Shown here: one piece after another, positions 15,132-25,962 of the stretch
Position numbering within the stretch: the stretch's first letter is position 1
Layout of the letters: each line of letters begins with the position of its first letter
Assembly: GCA_949358305.1 (NCBI GenBank)
Contig: OX442323.1
Span: forward strand, 9,424,001 to 9,488,000
Direction of reading: 5' to 3'
DNA: 64,000 nt
Origin: Strigamia acuminata
Lineage: Eukaryota > Arthropoda > Chilopoda > Geophilomorpha > Linotaeniidae
Translations under genes and position numbers: made by a program
The notes under the pieces: generated by a model
The model's input: only the letters and a program-made list of their open reading frames with translations
The model's database searches: none
Told to the model about the DNA's origin: nothing

Positions 15132-16419
15132 ATGCTGGATGATTCCGAATTGCACGGACCTGTCGCCATCGCGTCTTCACACGCGGTCCATACTACACGC
15201 GATGCAATAATCGATTTAATAGCCGGGTCGTTAGGTATAGAAATAATTTGTTTTAAAAAAATGACGTAATTGCGTTTGGTTGTTTAATTTGTGTGTAATT
15301 CGTAGGTGGAACGGCGACCGTTTTGGTGGGACAACCACTGGACACGGTCAAAGTGAAACTGCAAACGTTTCCTCATCTGTACAAAGGAGCATTTAACTGC
15401 TTCTTGCGGACATACGTTAAAGATGGCATCAAGCAAGTTATTGCATAATATGACTGCAATGTGGCGCGGTAGTAATTAATTTTGAAATTTTGTTGTTGTT
15501 TTATTTTAAAGAGGATTGTATGCCGGAACAATTCCGTCCCTGGTGGCCAACGTTGCGGAGAACTCGGTGCTTTTTGCCGCGTACGGGATTTGCCAGAAAT
15601 GTGTTCAAATGGTGGTGCAGAAGGAGAGAGTTGAGAACTTGACCGTATTGGAGAACGCGTTTTCAGGCTTTTTGGCGGCGTTTTTCTCCGCTTTGACGCT
15701 CTGTCCGACGGAATTGATAAAATGTCGACTGCAGGCCGCTCGAGAGATGAGCGGGAGCGGGGGCGCGGTGAAACTAAAAATGTGAGTTGATGAGTGGCTT
15801 GTCTTGTCGATGCAATATTCAATGTATTTCAAGTGGTCCGTGGGCTTTGACTCGCAAAGTGTTCAGAGAAGAAGGCGTGCGCGGTTTTTACCGAGGATTT
15901 GCGTCCACTTTAGTTCGAGAAATGCCCGGATATTTCTTTTTCTTCGGCGGATACGAAATCACGAGGGAATTATTAACGCCGCCCGGAAAAACGAAAAATG
16001 AGATCGGTAAAATCGGATTGCAAATTGTTTAGTTTTTCTATACATTTCATGCATTTGTATTGTTGGGTGGTATAGGTCTGTTGCGAACGATCGTGAGCGG
16101 CGCTGTTGGCGGTTTGGCTCTGTGGACAGTCATATTTCCCGCCGACGTTTTGAAATCTCGGATTCAAATCTCGGGGTCGAACGATAAAACTCTGGTCGTA
16201 CTCAAACACATCGTCCGTCAAGAAGGTAAATTAAATTTAAGCAAAACTAAATACTTAATGTTAAGTTATTATTAACCCGTTTGTGTAGGAATCAGGGCAC
16301 TGTACAGTGGACTCGGTCCTACGTTAGTTCGAACAGTTCCCGCAACTGGCGCTTTGTTCGTAGCTTTCGAATACTCGAAAAAATACATGCACTCGTGGAC
16401 GGACGATGTGGAGCTTTAA
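15132..16419 (+). CDS. SLC25A15: Mitochondrial ornithine carrier, SLC25A15 (ORNT1) family
   Basis: An inner-membrane carrier that exchanges ornithine for citrulline, linking mitochondrial and cytosolic parts of ornithine and urea metabolism. Six exons (15132-15234, 15306-15432, 15512-15781, 15834-16006, 16076-16225, 16289-16419) give 317 residues. Three mitochondrial carrier repeats are visible, with signatures [27 protein letters not shown] and [17 protein letters not shown]-specific matches are [27 protein letters not shown] and [15 protein letters not shown]. The start at 15132 (AAAAATGC) is the first ATG in frame. The second intron uses a GC donor. It is convergent with the POSH gene. Confidence 0.95.
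15433..15511 (+). other. GC-AG intron in SLC25A15
   Basis: The exon ends GATGGCATCAA followed by GCAAGT, the GC version of the consensus GTAAGT. The next exon starts AGGATTG after TTTTAAAG. The join gives DGIKGLYAGT, which matches the carrier family. No GT donor nearby keeps the frame. The intron is 79 bp. Confidence 0.8.
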
Positions 16420-16980
16420 CCGTCGTTGAAAACTAGAATGAATTGCCAAAGCTGAATTTATTTATTACGAATGATGCTTTATTTGACTTTCGTACCGTTA
16501 CTGTACATAGTTTTTTTTTTCGAATTGGACTGGTAAAATGCTTCGGATAGTCAGCCAACAACACTAATATTGAAAAATATTAAATAAAAGGAATTTATTC
16601 CCGCTACCCAACCCTACTTACACGACAGTACTTAAAACATTTCTATCTAAAAATATATATATATGTATATATATCCTCGTTACATTTTCCTTGTCACTCA
16701 TCTATTAATTAATTAATTATTTAATTAATTAATTAATATCGAATTTAAGTTAAGTTAAGTAACTGGCAATTAAAAATTAAACTTAACGTTTAAATAATAA
16801 TAATAATACATAGATTATTGCATTTTAATGAATTAAGATTAGACTATTGTGATTTTCGGTGGACACCTCGGCGAGATCCTAGGGCAGTATTGGTTAGGCT
16901 TAGTTCGAGAGAGAAATGCGAGAGAATAGAATATACTACATATTTACAACAGAGTTTGACACTTTGGAATCGCCTGACAA
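16420..16980. other. Convergent 3' regions of SLC25A15 and SH3RF, with simple repeats
   Basis: The two genes end towards each other here. The DNA is AT-rich, with a (TA)n tract near 16649-16673, a run of TTAATTAA units near 16700-16738, and AAGTT repeats near 16747-16762. AATAAA at about 16581 can serve the plus-strand gene. No coding exon is seen. Confidence 0.6.
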
Positions 16981-19900
16981 TCAAAAAGTCTCTACGAAAC
17001 TGGCAGGGAATAAGCCCGTCTTGCCCGACCGCTGCAGCGTTCCTTTATACCAGCCGTCGTCCCGTTTCTTGTGCACGTAAATGACGTCGCCCACCTTCAA
17101 CTCGATCTCGTATTCGCTGTTAGGTGGGTAAGGCACGATGCAACGAAATCTTTTAAAAAAATTAAAAAATTGAAATTTAATTTTAATTTAAATTTTAAAT
17201 TTTAATTTTTCTTACCTTTCTCGAACTAGAGGTGCGGGTTGGCTGGGATGCGGCACGCACTTGGGGTTGTTGGCGTTCTCCGCGTTGGTTCCGTCGAGCG
17301 AATTGGACTTTTTGTGACTCGGGTTGGCGGGAGCGGCGAAGACAACTTCGCTCGGGCACGAACCGGACCTACTAATCAATTGTTCAGTAACGAAACGAGG
17401 CAAATGGCAAATGACAAGTGCAACTCGCCTCACGTGGACAGCTTGCGGAGAGTTGCTTCCCGCCGATGATACACAATCGACAAACACCGGATTGTCCATT
17501 GAATAAGCGCAAGATGGCGGAGGAGACTTGGATTTCTTCTTAGTCGTCAGGCGTTTCATAAGACTCACTTTCTCCTTCTCCTTCTTCTCTTTCTGAAAAA
17601 GAAGTCACATTTTCGTATAAAAGTGCAAAAGTACTAAACATTTTCTACAAGTAGTCACCTTGTCGTTGTTGCGGTGCCCCGACCCCGACCCAGACGACGA
17701 CGAAGTTGGGGCAGGGGCGGGAACGGGAACGGGGGTGGCGTTTTTGCTGCCCCCGTGCCACGACTGCGAGATGGGCGACTGCGGACTGGTCATGGGCTGC
17801 GAGGCCGAGCCGAGGTTGGCGGAAGCCGACGACGACATGGGGCTCAGAGAGCGCGGGGGTAGTTCGGGCGCGTTGTGGACCCTGGAAAGCCAAACGCGTG
17901 ATTTCTTTGCACTGCAACGAATGAATAAAAAAATTGATGAAATTAGATGAAATTAGATTGTAGATTTGTATTTGTACCTGTGGCCGGCCTGTTTGTGGGG
18001 CAGGTGCGATTGGACGCGGGGCGACTGGGGCCTGGGCGGCTTTGGCGGCGGGTTGAGGGACGTGACGCTCCTCGCCCAGTCGAGGAAACTCGGCGACTTG
18101 TCGGAAGCGGAGCTTTTGTGCTTGCTGTAACCGATAACCGTATTATGAGCTGAAGATTTGAAGCAAAGGGACGAGGCTTGATGGTTAGTCGAGTGGTGAG
18201 TGTTAGAATTGTAAAGTCCCAGGACAGTGGTGCGCACAGAGTGCAGGTGGTGGCTGCCCGATTTCGACCTCTGTCCCTGGGCTTGGTTCGGAGAGGAAGG
18301 TAATGAACCTGTTCGCCGAACAGAAGCGGAAGTTTGGCAGAAATGAGCTTGCAGGAGAGACGATCTAAGTTAGAACAAAGAATTGCTGACACTCAAAAAT
18401 GCAATGATGCAATGCGCGGGGTCAACTAAAGCGAGCACAACCAAACAAACAACACAACCAAAACCAGAAAAAAAAATTTAAAATTTAAAACTTTTTAAAG
18501 TCTTTACTTTGCTATTTGTACGTAATTGCCCGGGAACACTCCGCTCTGGCCCGTTCGCAGCGAAATGCCCTTATACCAGCCATCTTGGCACTTCTCACTC
18601 ACTGTGTACAACTCGCCCTTCTTCAGTTCCAGCTCGTCCTCTTTGTGCGGTTTGTATTGATACATTGACACGTAACTGCCAATTCAATCAACAATTAACA
18701 TAACATAACCAATTAACACAAAAAGAGCACTCACAATGTTGGCACGACTGCGTGCGTGTTGGGGATCTGGTTGGGCTGCTGCGCGGCGCCGGCCGGTGAC
18801 GTTTCGTTGGCCACGTTTTCGTTGTCCCTTCTGTTGTGACGCCGAACCACGTTATTGCTCGACTAACGAGAATGGTTCAATAAATAATTTTCATTGCACA
18901 TTTTCAGTAATGTTTCAATTTACTTGGCTGCCTGGGGTGGTGGAACCCGACCAGGTTTGTACGTAATTGGAGGAGGACACTCCGGTGCCGGATTCCAAGC
19001 CGGTCACGGGGGAGCTGATGATTTCGATCGAGTGTCGGTGGGAGCCGTTGGCCTGTTTGCGCGGCGTCGTCGTCATGGTGAGCGAGTGTCGCTTCTCGCG
19101 CTGCCGCGGCGTCTGGAAGCGGGGCAGTGGAACGGGCGCGGGCGCGGGCGCGGGCGCGGATGACGATGACGATCCCGGGGGTGTGGATGGCGATGTTGAT
19201 GACGACGAACCGGACGATATGGATGACGGGGTGGTGTTCGTTGACGAACTGGTGGGTTGTTGCGTGGTGCAGTTGCTGCCCGCGTTTGATGTGATCAGAG
19301 GAATGGTTTCCGAGTCGCTAGACGGAGTCGGGGGTGCGATGCGAGACGGACCCGGTTGACAACTGCGCGCAACAAAATCATTTGGGTGAGTAAATCAAAT
19401 AAAAAGAACATTTAACCGTTTTTGTTTTCTTTTCTTTACTTTGTCGAAAGCTTCATCAATGCCCGAGCCACCGAGTTCATCTGCAAAAACAACAAGAAAA
19501 TAAATCGTTGGGCACGATTACAGCATTTTGTTAATTTTGTTTTTTATTTTACTTCGACGAACGAAAGCGGAAAAATTCCGATTCTGTCGGCCAGTTTGCC
19601 CTCCGCCCAATTCTCGTCCACTCTGCGTATGACCGTTATGACGTCGCCCTGATAGTTAAAGGTGAGTTACTATCTTTTATTATTTTATTATATTGTTATT
19701 GTTACTTTTCCAAAACTGAGGCAGTCTTTTTCGTCGTTGTCGTTCATTTTGAAGTCGTACAAAGCTTTGCACTGCGGGATGTGCGCCGGCAACGGAGTCA
19801 TCACTTGCACGTAGTTTGCCGGGAAGAATCCGTGTTTGCCGTCGAGTTCTCCTTGGTACCAGTTGTGATCCATTTTTTTACGAAGCAGGACGATGTCTCC

Positions 19901-20503
19901 CTTCTTGAAAGACAAATCGCTGGCGAAGAGAAGAGACGGAGAATGAACAACAAATGAAAAACATGAAAATGAAAATACATATACATACCCCGGATCTTTG
20001 GCTTCGAACGAGTACAATGCGCGCGCACATGGCTGTTGCGACTGCAAAACCTGAGGGAGGAAAACAAAGAAAAGCGATTAATTTTGAAATTTTGTAATTT
20101 GTTGGAAACGCACTTGTTTACACTGGGTGTTGATCCTGTTATCGCCGACCTGTTTGGGCGAAAGATTCTCGATGGTCGGCGGAACCGTGGGCGAGGTCTG
20201 TTTGTGAGCGGACAAATCGGCGTGGGAAGGCGAAAGCGGCGGTTTCGGACGAGGAACGGCGTTTTTCATTCCTTCCAAGATGCGAATGAGCAAGATGTTG
20301 CACGGCAGGTCTTCCACCTTGATCTCGACCAGAATGCGGCACTCGGGACAGCGCAATTCCTTGCGGGAACTCACGATCTCGTCCAAACATCGCTTGCAGA
20401 ACGTGTGTTGACACGGCAGCACTTTGCTCGTGCTGTCCAACCGCTCCAAACACACCGAGCACTCGAGCACGTCGTTCAAAAGCCACTCGTCCATCACGTT
20501 CAT
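16981..20503 (-). CDS. SH3RF1: POSH / SH3RF E3 ubiquitin ligase and JNK scaffold
   Basis: A RING-type E3 ubiquitin ligase with SH3 domains that scaffolds Rac-JNK signalling. The N-terminal RING reads [19 protein letters not shown] and continues to CPECR (exon 20503-20114). SH3-1 ([13 protein letters not shown]; exons 20050-19989 and 19919-19706) and SH3-2 ([16 protein letters not shown], ending at exon 19648-19553) follow. A Ser/Thr/Pro-rich linker carrying KRHSLT occupies exon 19362 and below. The third SH3 ([17 protein letters not shown]; about 18530-18680) and the C-terminal SH3 ([19 protein letters not shown], ending FPASFVETF) complete the usual POSH order. TGA is at 16983-16981. Which vertebrate SH3RF paralogue it matches cannot be told. 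The ATG at 20503 follows an acceptor at 20517, so a 5' UTR exon lies upstream. Confidence 0.93.
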
Positions 20504-20600
20504 GCCGTAAGGATTACTGCAACAAGCAAATCTAAACTAAACATGGAAACACGAATATTTTTTGTTTTTCAATCACTTACGCTCGATGAATTCATTTCAG
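20504..20600 (-). promoter_or_regulatory. 5' UTR intron and micro-uORF of the POSH gene
   Basis: Upstream of the POSH ATG a good acceptor (GTTGCAG) ends an intron at 20517-20580, whose donor GTAAGT follows CATCGAGC. The upstream untranslated exon has an ATG at 20595 that reads M-N-S-S-S and meets TAA formed at the splice junction (20516-20514). A five-codon upstream ORF therefore spans the join in the mature mRNA. Confidence 0.5.
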
Positions 20601-21851
20601 GTACGAACGGAAATGCCACTCGCGTTTGCTCCGTCACTTGTGGGCTCGGCTACCTTGGCACGCGCTCAATTAACGGAACTTTCGTTGCGCGGATTCAACA
20701 GGAAATGTCAACGATCTTGGAGCCGTTCATGGTTTGGCGGATCCGCGCTCGCTTTTCTTTTCTTTTCTTTTCTTTTTTACAATGGAATAGGGATGGATCG
20801 CATTTTAGCGTCGCGTTTGACGTTTTGATGTTATGATGGTGGAGGATTTGGAATAAAGAGCATTCTTTGCAAGTCACACTCACTCACTCATTCGCTCATT
20901 CAAACTTTACTCCCCCACGAGCAATCCGATCGGGTTTCAGATCGACGGGAGTCTACGTGCGCATCGGCTCCACATATTATTCTCGTGGTTAAAAGAGCAA
21001 TCGCGATACGTTTTTAACGAGTCGTTTCTAATCGGCACAAACGTCAACAGGAGAGGGTGTTGGAGTAGCGGATGACGACAGCGTGCTCCGCCACCAGGAA
21101 TGGCTAATGCTTTTAACAGAATCGTTAAATGTTCAGCTTGTGCTCATCGCGCCTTAACTAGGACTCACGAAACAAATTATATTACATTAAATCAACATAA
21201 GAAGCAAATGGATGACGAGTTAATTTCTGTAAGCTTTATGGTGATTTTCAAGCCGTTGAAGTATTAGTCATTCCTGGTGTGACGGAAAAAATTTTAACTG
21301 GAGGAATGGCGCGGAGCACGCTGTCGTCATCCGCTTATGGGTGTTGCTGTTGGATCGCCGTTGCCACCAACCACTTTCACACGACTCTCGTCACCGCTGA
21401 TAAAAATAACTTTAAAAATAATTTAATCTTTAAATACTAATTAACCGAATTTTATTTTTAAAACTTGTAGTTTTATTGCGTTTGTTGAATTTTATTTCAA
21501 AACGAATATATACCGGTATTTTAATTTTGGGTTCGAGAGTTATCTTAATTCACGCCCCATCGTGTGATGCGTGTTTATTAGCGGTGGTATGTCGATGCGT
21601 TTACAACCCGCTTCAAATTATCATTACGATTACAAATGTAGGACGAATTCCTCGTTGAATTAAGCCGAATGCACGTACTCCCCACTTGTACGAGTTTATT
21701 TCGGATGTGGAAATACGAAGTGACCCATGGCGAAGGTAAAAGGACGAAGCGATAATCAAAATGAGAAAATTGATCTTTTTTTCTTTTTTTAATTTAGTGA
21801 GCAATTGGAGATGATGAGACGTAATCTATCGGACGCAATTGTGGCCAAGTT
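20601..21851. other. Divergent intergenic region between POSH and FHIP1
   Basis: About 1.25 kb with no recognised gene. It holds a TTTTC-rich stretch near 20755-20775, the inverted-repeat element at 21063-21338, and a likely 5' UTR acceptor (TTTAATTTAG) near 21798 just before the FHIP1 start. Promoters of both flanking genes must lie here. Confidence 0.55.
21063..21338. mobile_element. Candidate MITE-like element with 25-bp terminal inverted repeats
   Basis: The 25 bases at 21067-21091 are repeated exactly, in inverted orientation, at 21311-21335. Just outside, GGGTGTTG occurs as a direct repeat at 21055-21062 and 21339-21346, which looks like an 8-bp target-site duplication as made by hAT-type transposases. 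Between the arms is a 55-codon open frame (21100-21267, MANAFNRIVKCSACAHRAL) that matches nothing I recognise. A second frame (about 21222-21420) is open across the right arm. No transposase is present, so it would be non-autonomous. Confidence 0.5.
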
Positions 21852-24800
21852 ATGAGTTGGTTCGTTCGTGGAGGAGCGGTGCGCTCGAGCCTGAAGAGGA
21901 ATTCGTCGCAGTCGCCGTCGTCGTCGCCGTCGCCGCCGAAAGAACTGGACGCGAACGCGTGTTTCGAGTCGTTCAAAATGCACTGGCACCAGGCGTGGGA
22001 CGTGATGAGCAAGCCCGCACAGAGCACGACGAAAAGCGACAGCGTGCGCTCGGTTTTGAACCACGTGGACCAGATGGTGACGCTGCTGCTGCACGACATT
22101 CGCGTGTCCAACAACACGATCGGTCCGCTGCTCAACCACCTGCTGACGGAAAACGCGCTGGATAAGTTGTTCGAGTGGAGCGTCAACTCGGGCGAGAACG
22201 GCAATTTGCTGAAATTAGAGCAGCTCAAGCTGTACGAAACACTCGTGAGTAATTCGCGCCAGGAGCTGTTGGTGCACAAACCCATTTTGCAGCCGCTGCT
22301 TCGGCTGTTGAACACGTGCGGCGAGTGCGCGCCCGTCGACGTCGAGAAGCGACTCGTCATTTTGCTCAACCAACTCTGCGTTTCTTTATCGCAAAACGAC
22401 GCGCTGCTCGATTTCTTTTTCACAATCAGTTCTCAACTCGGTCCATCGAGGTAAACACGTGGAAATGTGACACAAATTTCAAACTTTTATTATATTATAT
22501 TATTTATTTATTTATTTTTTCAGGTTTTTGATTTTTACACTGTTGATACCGTTTGTACACAGGGAGGGATCGATCGGACAGCAAGCGAGAGATGCTTTGC
22601 TCTTGTGCATGTCGTTAACGCGCAAAAACGACAGCATTGGCTTGTACATTGCCGAGCAATCGAATTTCTGTCCAGTCAGTTTGAGAAAAGTTTGAGAAAA
22701 AAAAGGGCAATTTTTTAATTTTTTGTTTTTTGTTTTGAGTTTAGATCCTAGCGACCGGGTTAAGCGGTCTCTACTCCTTACTGCCACGTAAACTAATAAT
22801 AGAAGCTGAGGATTGGCACCGGTTTACTACGGAAGATGCCAATGATCTGCCCGAATTGTCCGTTTTTTTGAATTCTTTTGAATTCTGTAACGCCGTTGTT
22901 CAGGTATTTTTAAAGATCGTTTGGAAATAATTAATTAATTAATTCAATCATTCATTCAAACAGGTTTCGTATCCGTTAGTTCAAGAACAATTGTTGGAAT
23001 ATGTATATCAAGGATTTTTAATTCCCGTTTTAGCACCCGCTTTGCACCAGGTTTTTACTTTTATTTTTTAATTTTTAATTTTTGTTTAATTTTTTACTTT
23101 TTTTTACTAGACGTCAATTGATGAAAATATAGCGGCGACGGCGTATTTGGACTTGTTTTTACGACACATAACGGAACCGTCTCTGATGCACATATTGATT
23201 AAATTTATCTTCACCGAATCATGCGACGGATCTTTAATTATCGATTCGCTAATAACGAGGATTGGCAACCAATCACGAGTAATTTGATGCAATAATTTGC
23301 TCGAAATGTATCATTTTATTTATGTATATCTTTTTTTTTGCTTTTAAAGCTCTCTTTGGTCACATTATCGCTTTTTCGCACCTTGATAGATTTGAATTGC
23401 GAAGACGTTATGTATCATTTAGTATTCAGGCACGCTTGACCCTAATTTCCACGATTGCTTTATATTGATTGGCTATTTTTCTCACTCAGGTACTTGAATC
23501 CATGCACGCACGTGATGGTCAGTCAGCGTACTCGGGTTCGCGACGTGGATTACTATTGCAAAACCGCTTCAAAATTTCTTTCGCTCACGCCCGATTGCTG
23601 CGACGTGAGCGAGAAAAGAGAGTCCTCTTCCGCGCCGCACGATTTGCCGTCTTCGGAAAGCGCTCCGAATTTAGCGGGCATCGCTCGGCGCAGTCGAACC
23701 GTCGGCGCCGACGAATTCGCGCTGGAGAGGGAAGGGGCCCTCGAAGCGAATTTTCTCGATTACTTGCTGGAAGCGGAGAAAAACGTGCGGGCTTGTCGGT
23801 TGGCGTGCGCCAATTGGGTTTGCGCTTACGACGGAGAAAGCAGCCGATCCAAGAGCCAGAAATGCAATTTCGGTTCGGGGTTCGGCAGCAAGGACAAGAG
23901 TTGGAGTGTAGATAAAAGTGTCGAGGTTGTTCGGGTCGAGGTGGAAGTCAATCACAAAGAAAAGGAAAGTGTAAAGTGTACAGAACTCGAGGAGAATTTT
24001 AGCACAAATGTGCACGAGGATACGACGAGAAATTCGTTTGGAAATCTGGACGAAGAAAGTTTTTTGAACGCGATCAATCGGTGTGAAACGCCACCTTTGC
24101 CGGCCGACATCGAGGATTGGTTCCGCCAGATTGACGGAGAAGCGGAAAGGGTTTTGAATCAGCCTTGCGCGAGGTCACAAACGTATTTGACGGTATTCAT
24201 TCAAATTCAACGGATTTACGGGTTTAATTGTCTAATGCATTTGTTTTTAGGCAAATTCGAAATTGGAAGAAATGGAAAACGTCAATTCCGACTGTTCCAC
24301 ATCGAATATGGACGACGATGTCACCTTTGAAGAGGAGACGGATATTTCCAGCGTCAACGACTCTGCGGATAAATCGAAATTAGCGCATAACCCAACGAAC
24401 GACGCGTTTGGAAATCCTGACATCGGTTATTACGAGAATGATTCTTTTTTTATTTTATTTTTTTAAATTTTTTTAAATTTTTGTTAGGTCGGTTTTTGAG
24501 CGAGTTGTTTACGAAAATGGAAAATATGATGCAAAATAATTTATACGTGAATTTACAATTGACCGGTTTGATTGCCCGTCTCGCGTGTTATCCTCAACCG
24601 CTGCTCAGGTCGTTTCTGCTCAACCACACACTGGTCTTCCAACCAACGGTGCGATCTTTACTACAGGTATTTATTTATTTAGTTTTCTTTAATTTTCTTT
24701 TCTTTTTTTAATTTGTTTTGATTGATTAAGGTATTGGGATCGCTGAAGCACAAACTGGACAGCTACGCGAGCACTATAGAGAATTTCTCCGATTTGTTGA

Positions 24801-25361
24801 TAAGAGCGCGGAAATTTTTGAAGGCTCGAGAAACACGATTGAGAAAAAATTCGGATCCTCAAACGACGCTCCCTCTGAGGAATCGAAGCGTAACCACTCT
24901 GCCCGCAAATCCCAGAAAAGGTGACGATGCATTCGATTTAGAACGAACAAACAAATTGAATTTTAATGTGCAAATGTTTTCGTTTTGCAGATAATCGACG
25001 ACGGAGTATAACTGATTTTTTATTCAGGAAGGCGAGCGATAGAAATCCCTTCAAGGGGTCAATACTGGAAGGAATTCCAGACGGAACTGGATATAGGTAA
25101 TTTAACAACATTCGTAACTGTAACTCACTTGTCAGTGTTATTTTATTTATTTATTTTTTTTATTTTTAAATTTTAAATTTTAAATTTAGATACATCAATC
25201 GTCCGTTTCCTGGCGCGCCGGATGGCAAACTAGAGTCATTGAAAACCAAAAACGCTGTTCTCAGTACGGTGGTGTTTCAAGAGTTTCTCACCGAATTGGC
25301 AGCCATTACCCAAGAACACTCGGTCGTTCAAGCTGAAGCGGAATTAGTTTTAACCAGTTGA
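21852..25361 (+). CDS. FHIP1: FHF complex subunit, FHIP1 (FAM160A) family
   Basis: FHIP proteins form the FTS-Hook-FHIP complex, which couples endosomes and other cargo to dynein. The first exon (21852-22450) begins MSWFVRGG, like human MNWLSRL. It contains KMHWHQAWDVM, QLKLYETLVSNSRQELL and LVILLNQLCVSLS. Later exons give IPFVHREGSIGQQARDALL, ILATGLSGLYSLLPRKL, NSFEFCNAVVQ, SYPLVQEQLLEYVYQGFL and ATAYLDLFLRHITEPSL. YLNPCTHVMVSQRTRVRDVD, the C-terminal LARLACYPQPLLRSFLLNH region (as IARLACYPQPLLRSFLLNH) and FQEFLTELAAITQEHSVV follow. All are hallmarks of the family in the right order. A long acidic/Ser-rich linker separates the two conserved halves (exon about 23491-24190). TGA is at 25359-25361. 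The ATG at 21852 is the first in frame and aligns with vertebrate starts. Confidence 0.95.
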
Positions 25362-25962
25362 TAGGTTTAATTATTTGTAATCAATATGGCTAATCATGGT
25401 GCAATTTTTTGAGATTTTTATTGTAAATATCTTCGTTTTTAATCAATAGAACGGTCAAAACAATTTTGTAGAAGTGTTAATTTGAATTAAAAAGAAAAAC
25501 AACAAGAAAACAACGGGATGCAATTACAACAAACTTTGGAGTTTTATCGTTAGATGGCGCCGATGGCCATTCTTAAAACTGCGACGTGTTTAGGGGAAAA
25601 CTGCAAAGAAGTGGCGCAAGAGGTAGCGAACTTCGACTATAAAGTGTATTGTCCATCTCAAGGTACTACAAGAGTAAAAAAAAAAAATTCAAGTGAATAC
25701 GATAGTCTAAAATAGTTGAGTCAAATTGCAAAAAGCTGAAAGCGAAGCTTTGGGTTTGACGTTTGTTTAGTTGGCGGACAGAGAGTTAGATAGACAGACT
25801 GCGATCGTGGATTGTTAATCGCTGGTGGATTTTGTAGGCCCGATCAAGGCCTCGCCTAATTCGGTGAGTCAACTCGCACTTTGTTTTCGCACGTAGAATC
25901 TATCGAGTTGCCAGCCCGTTGTTTGGATCGATCGAAATTAATCTGCTCCGACTAGGTCATCG
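25362..25962. other. Intergenic region between FHIP1 and PCM1
   Basis: About 600 bp. No exon is recognised. It includes TAGATGGCGCCGATGGCCAT near 25552, resembling YY1 sites, and the probable 5' UTR of PCM1. Confidence 0.5.

Noticed and set aside
20036-20836. A 266-codon open frame on the plus strand
   Set aside because: Antisense to the POSH RING exon, whose zinc-binding cysteines and family motifs are unmistakable on the other strand.
21063-21338. Bacterial-type insertion sequence
   Set aside because: No transposase and eukaryotic context; a MITE-like element is the better reading.
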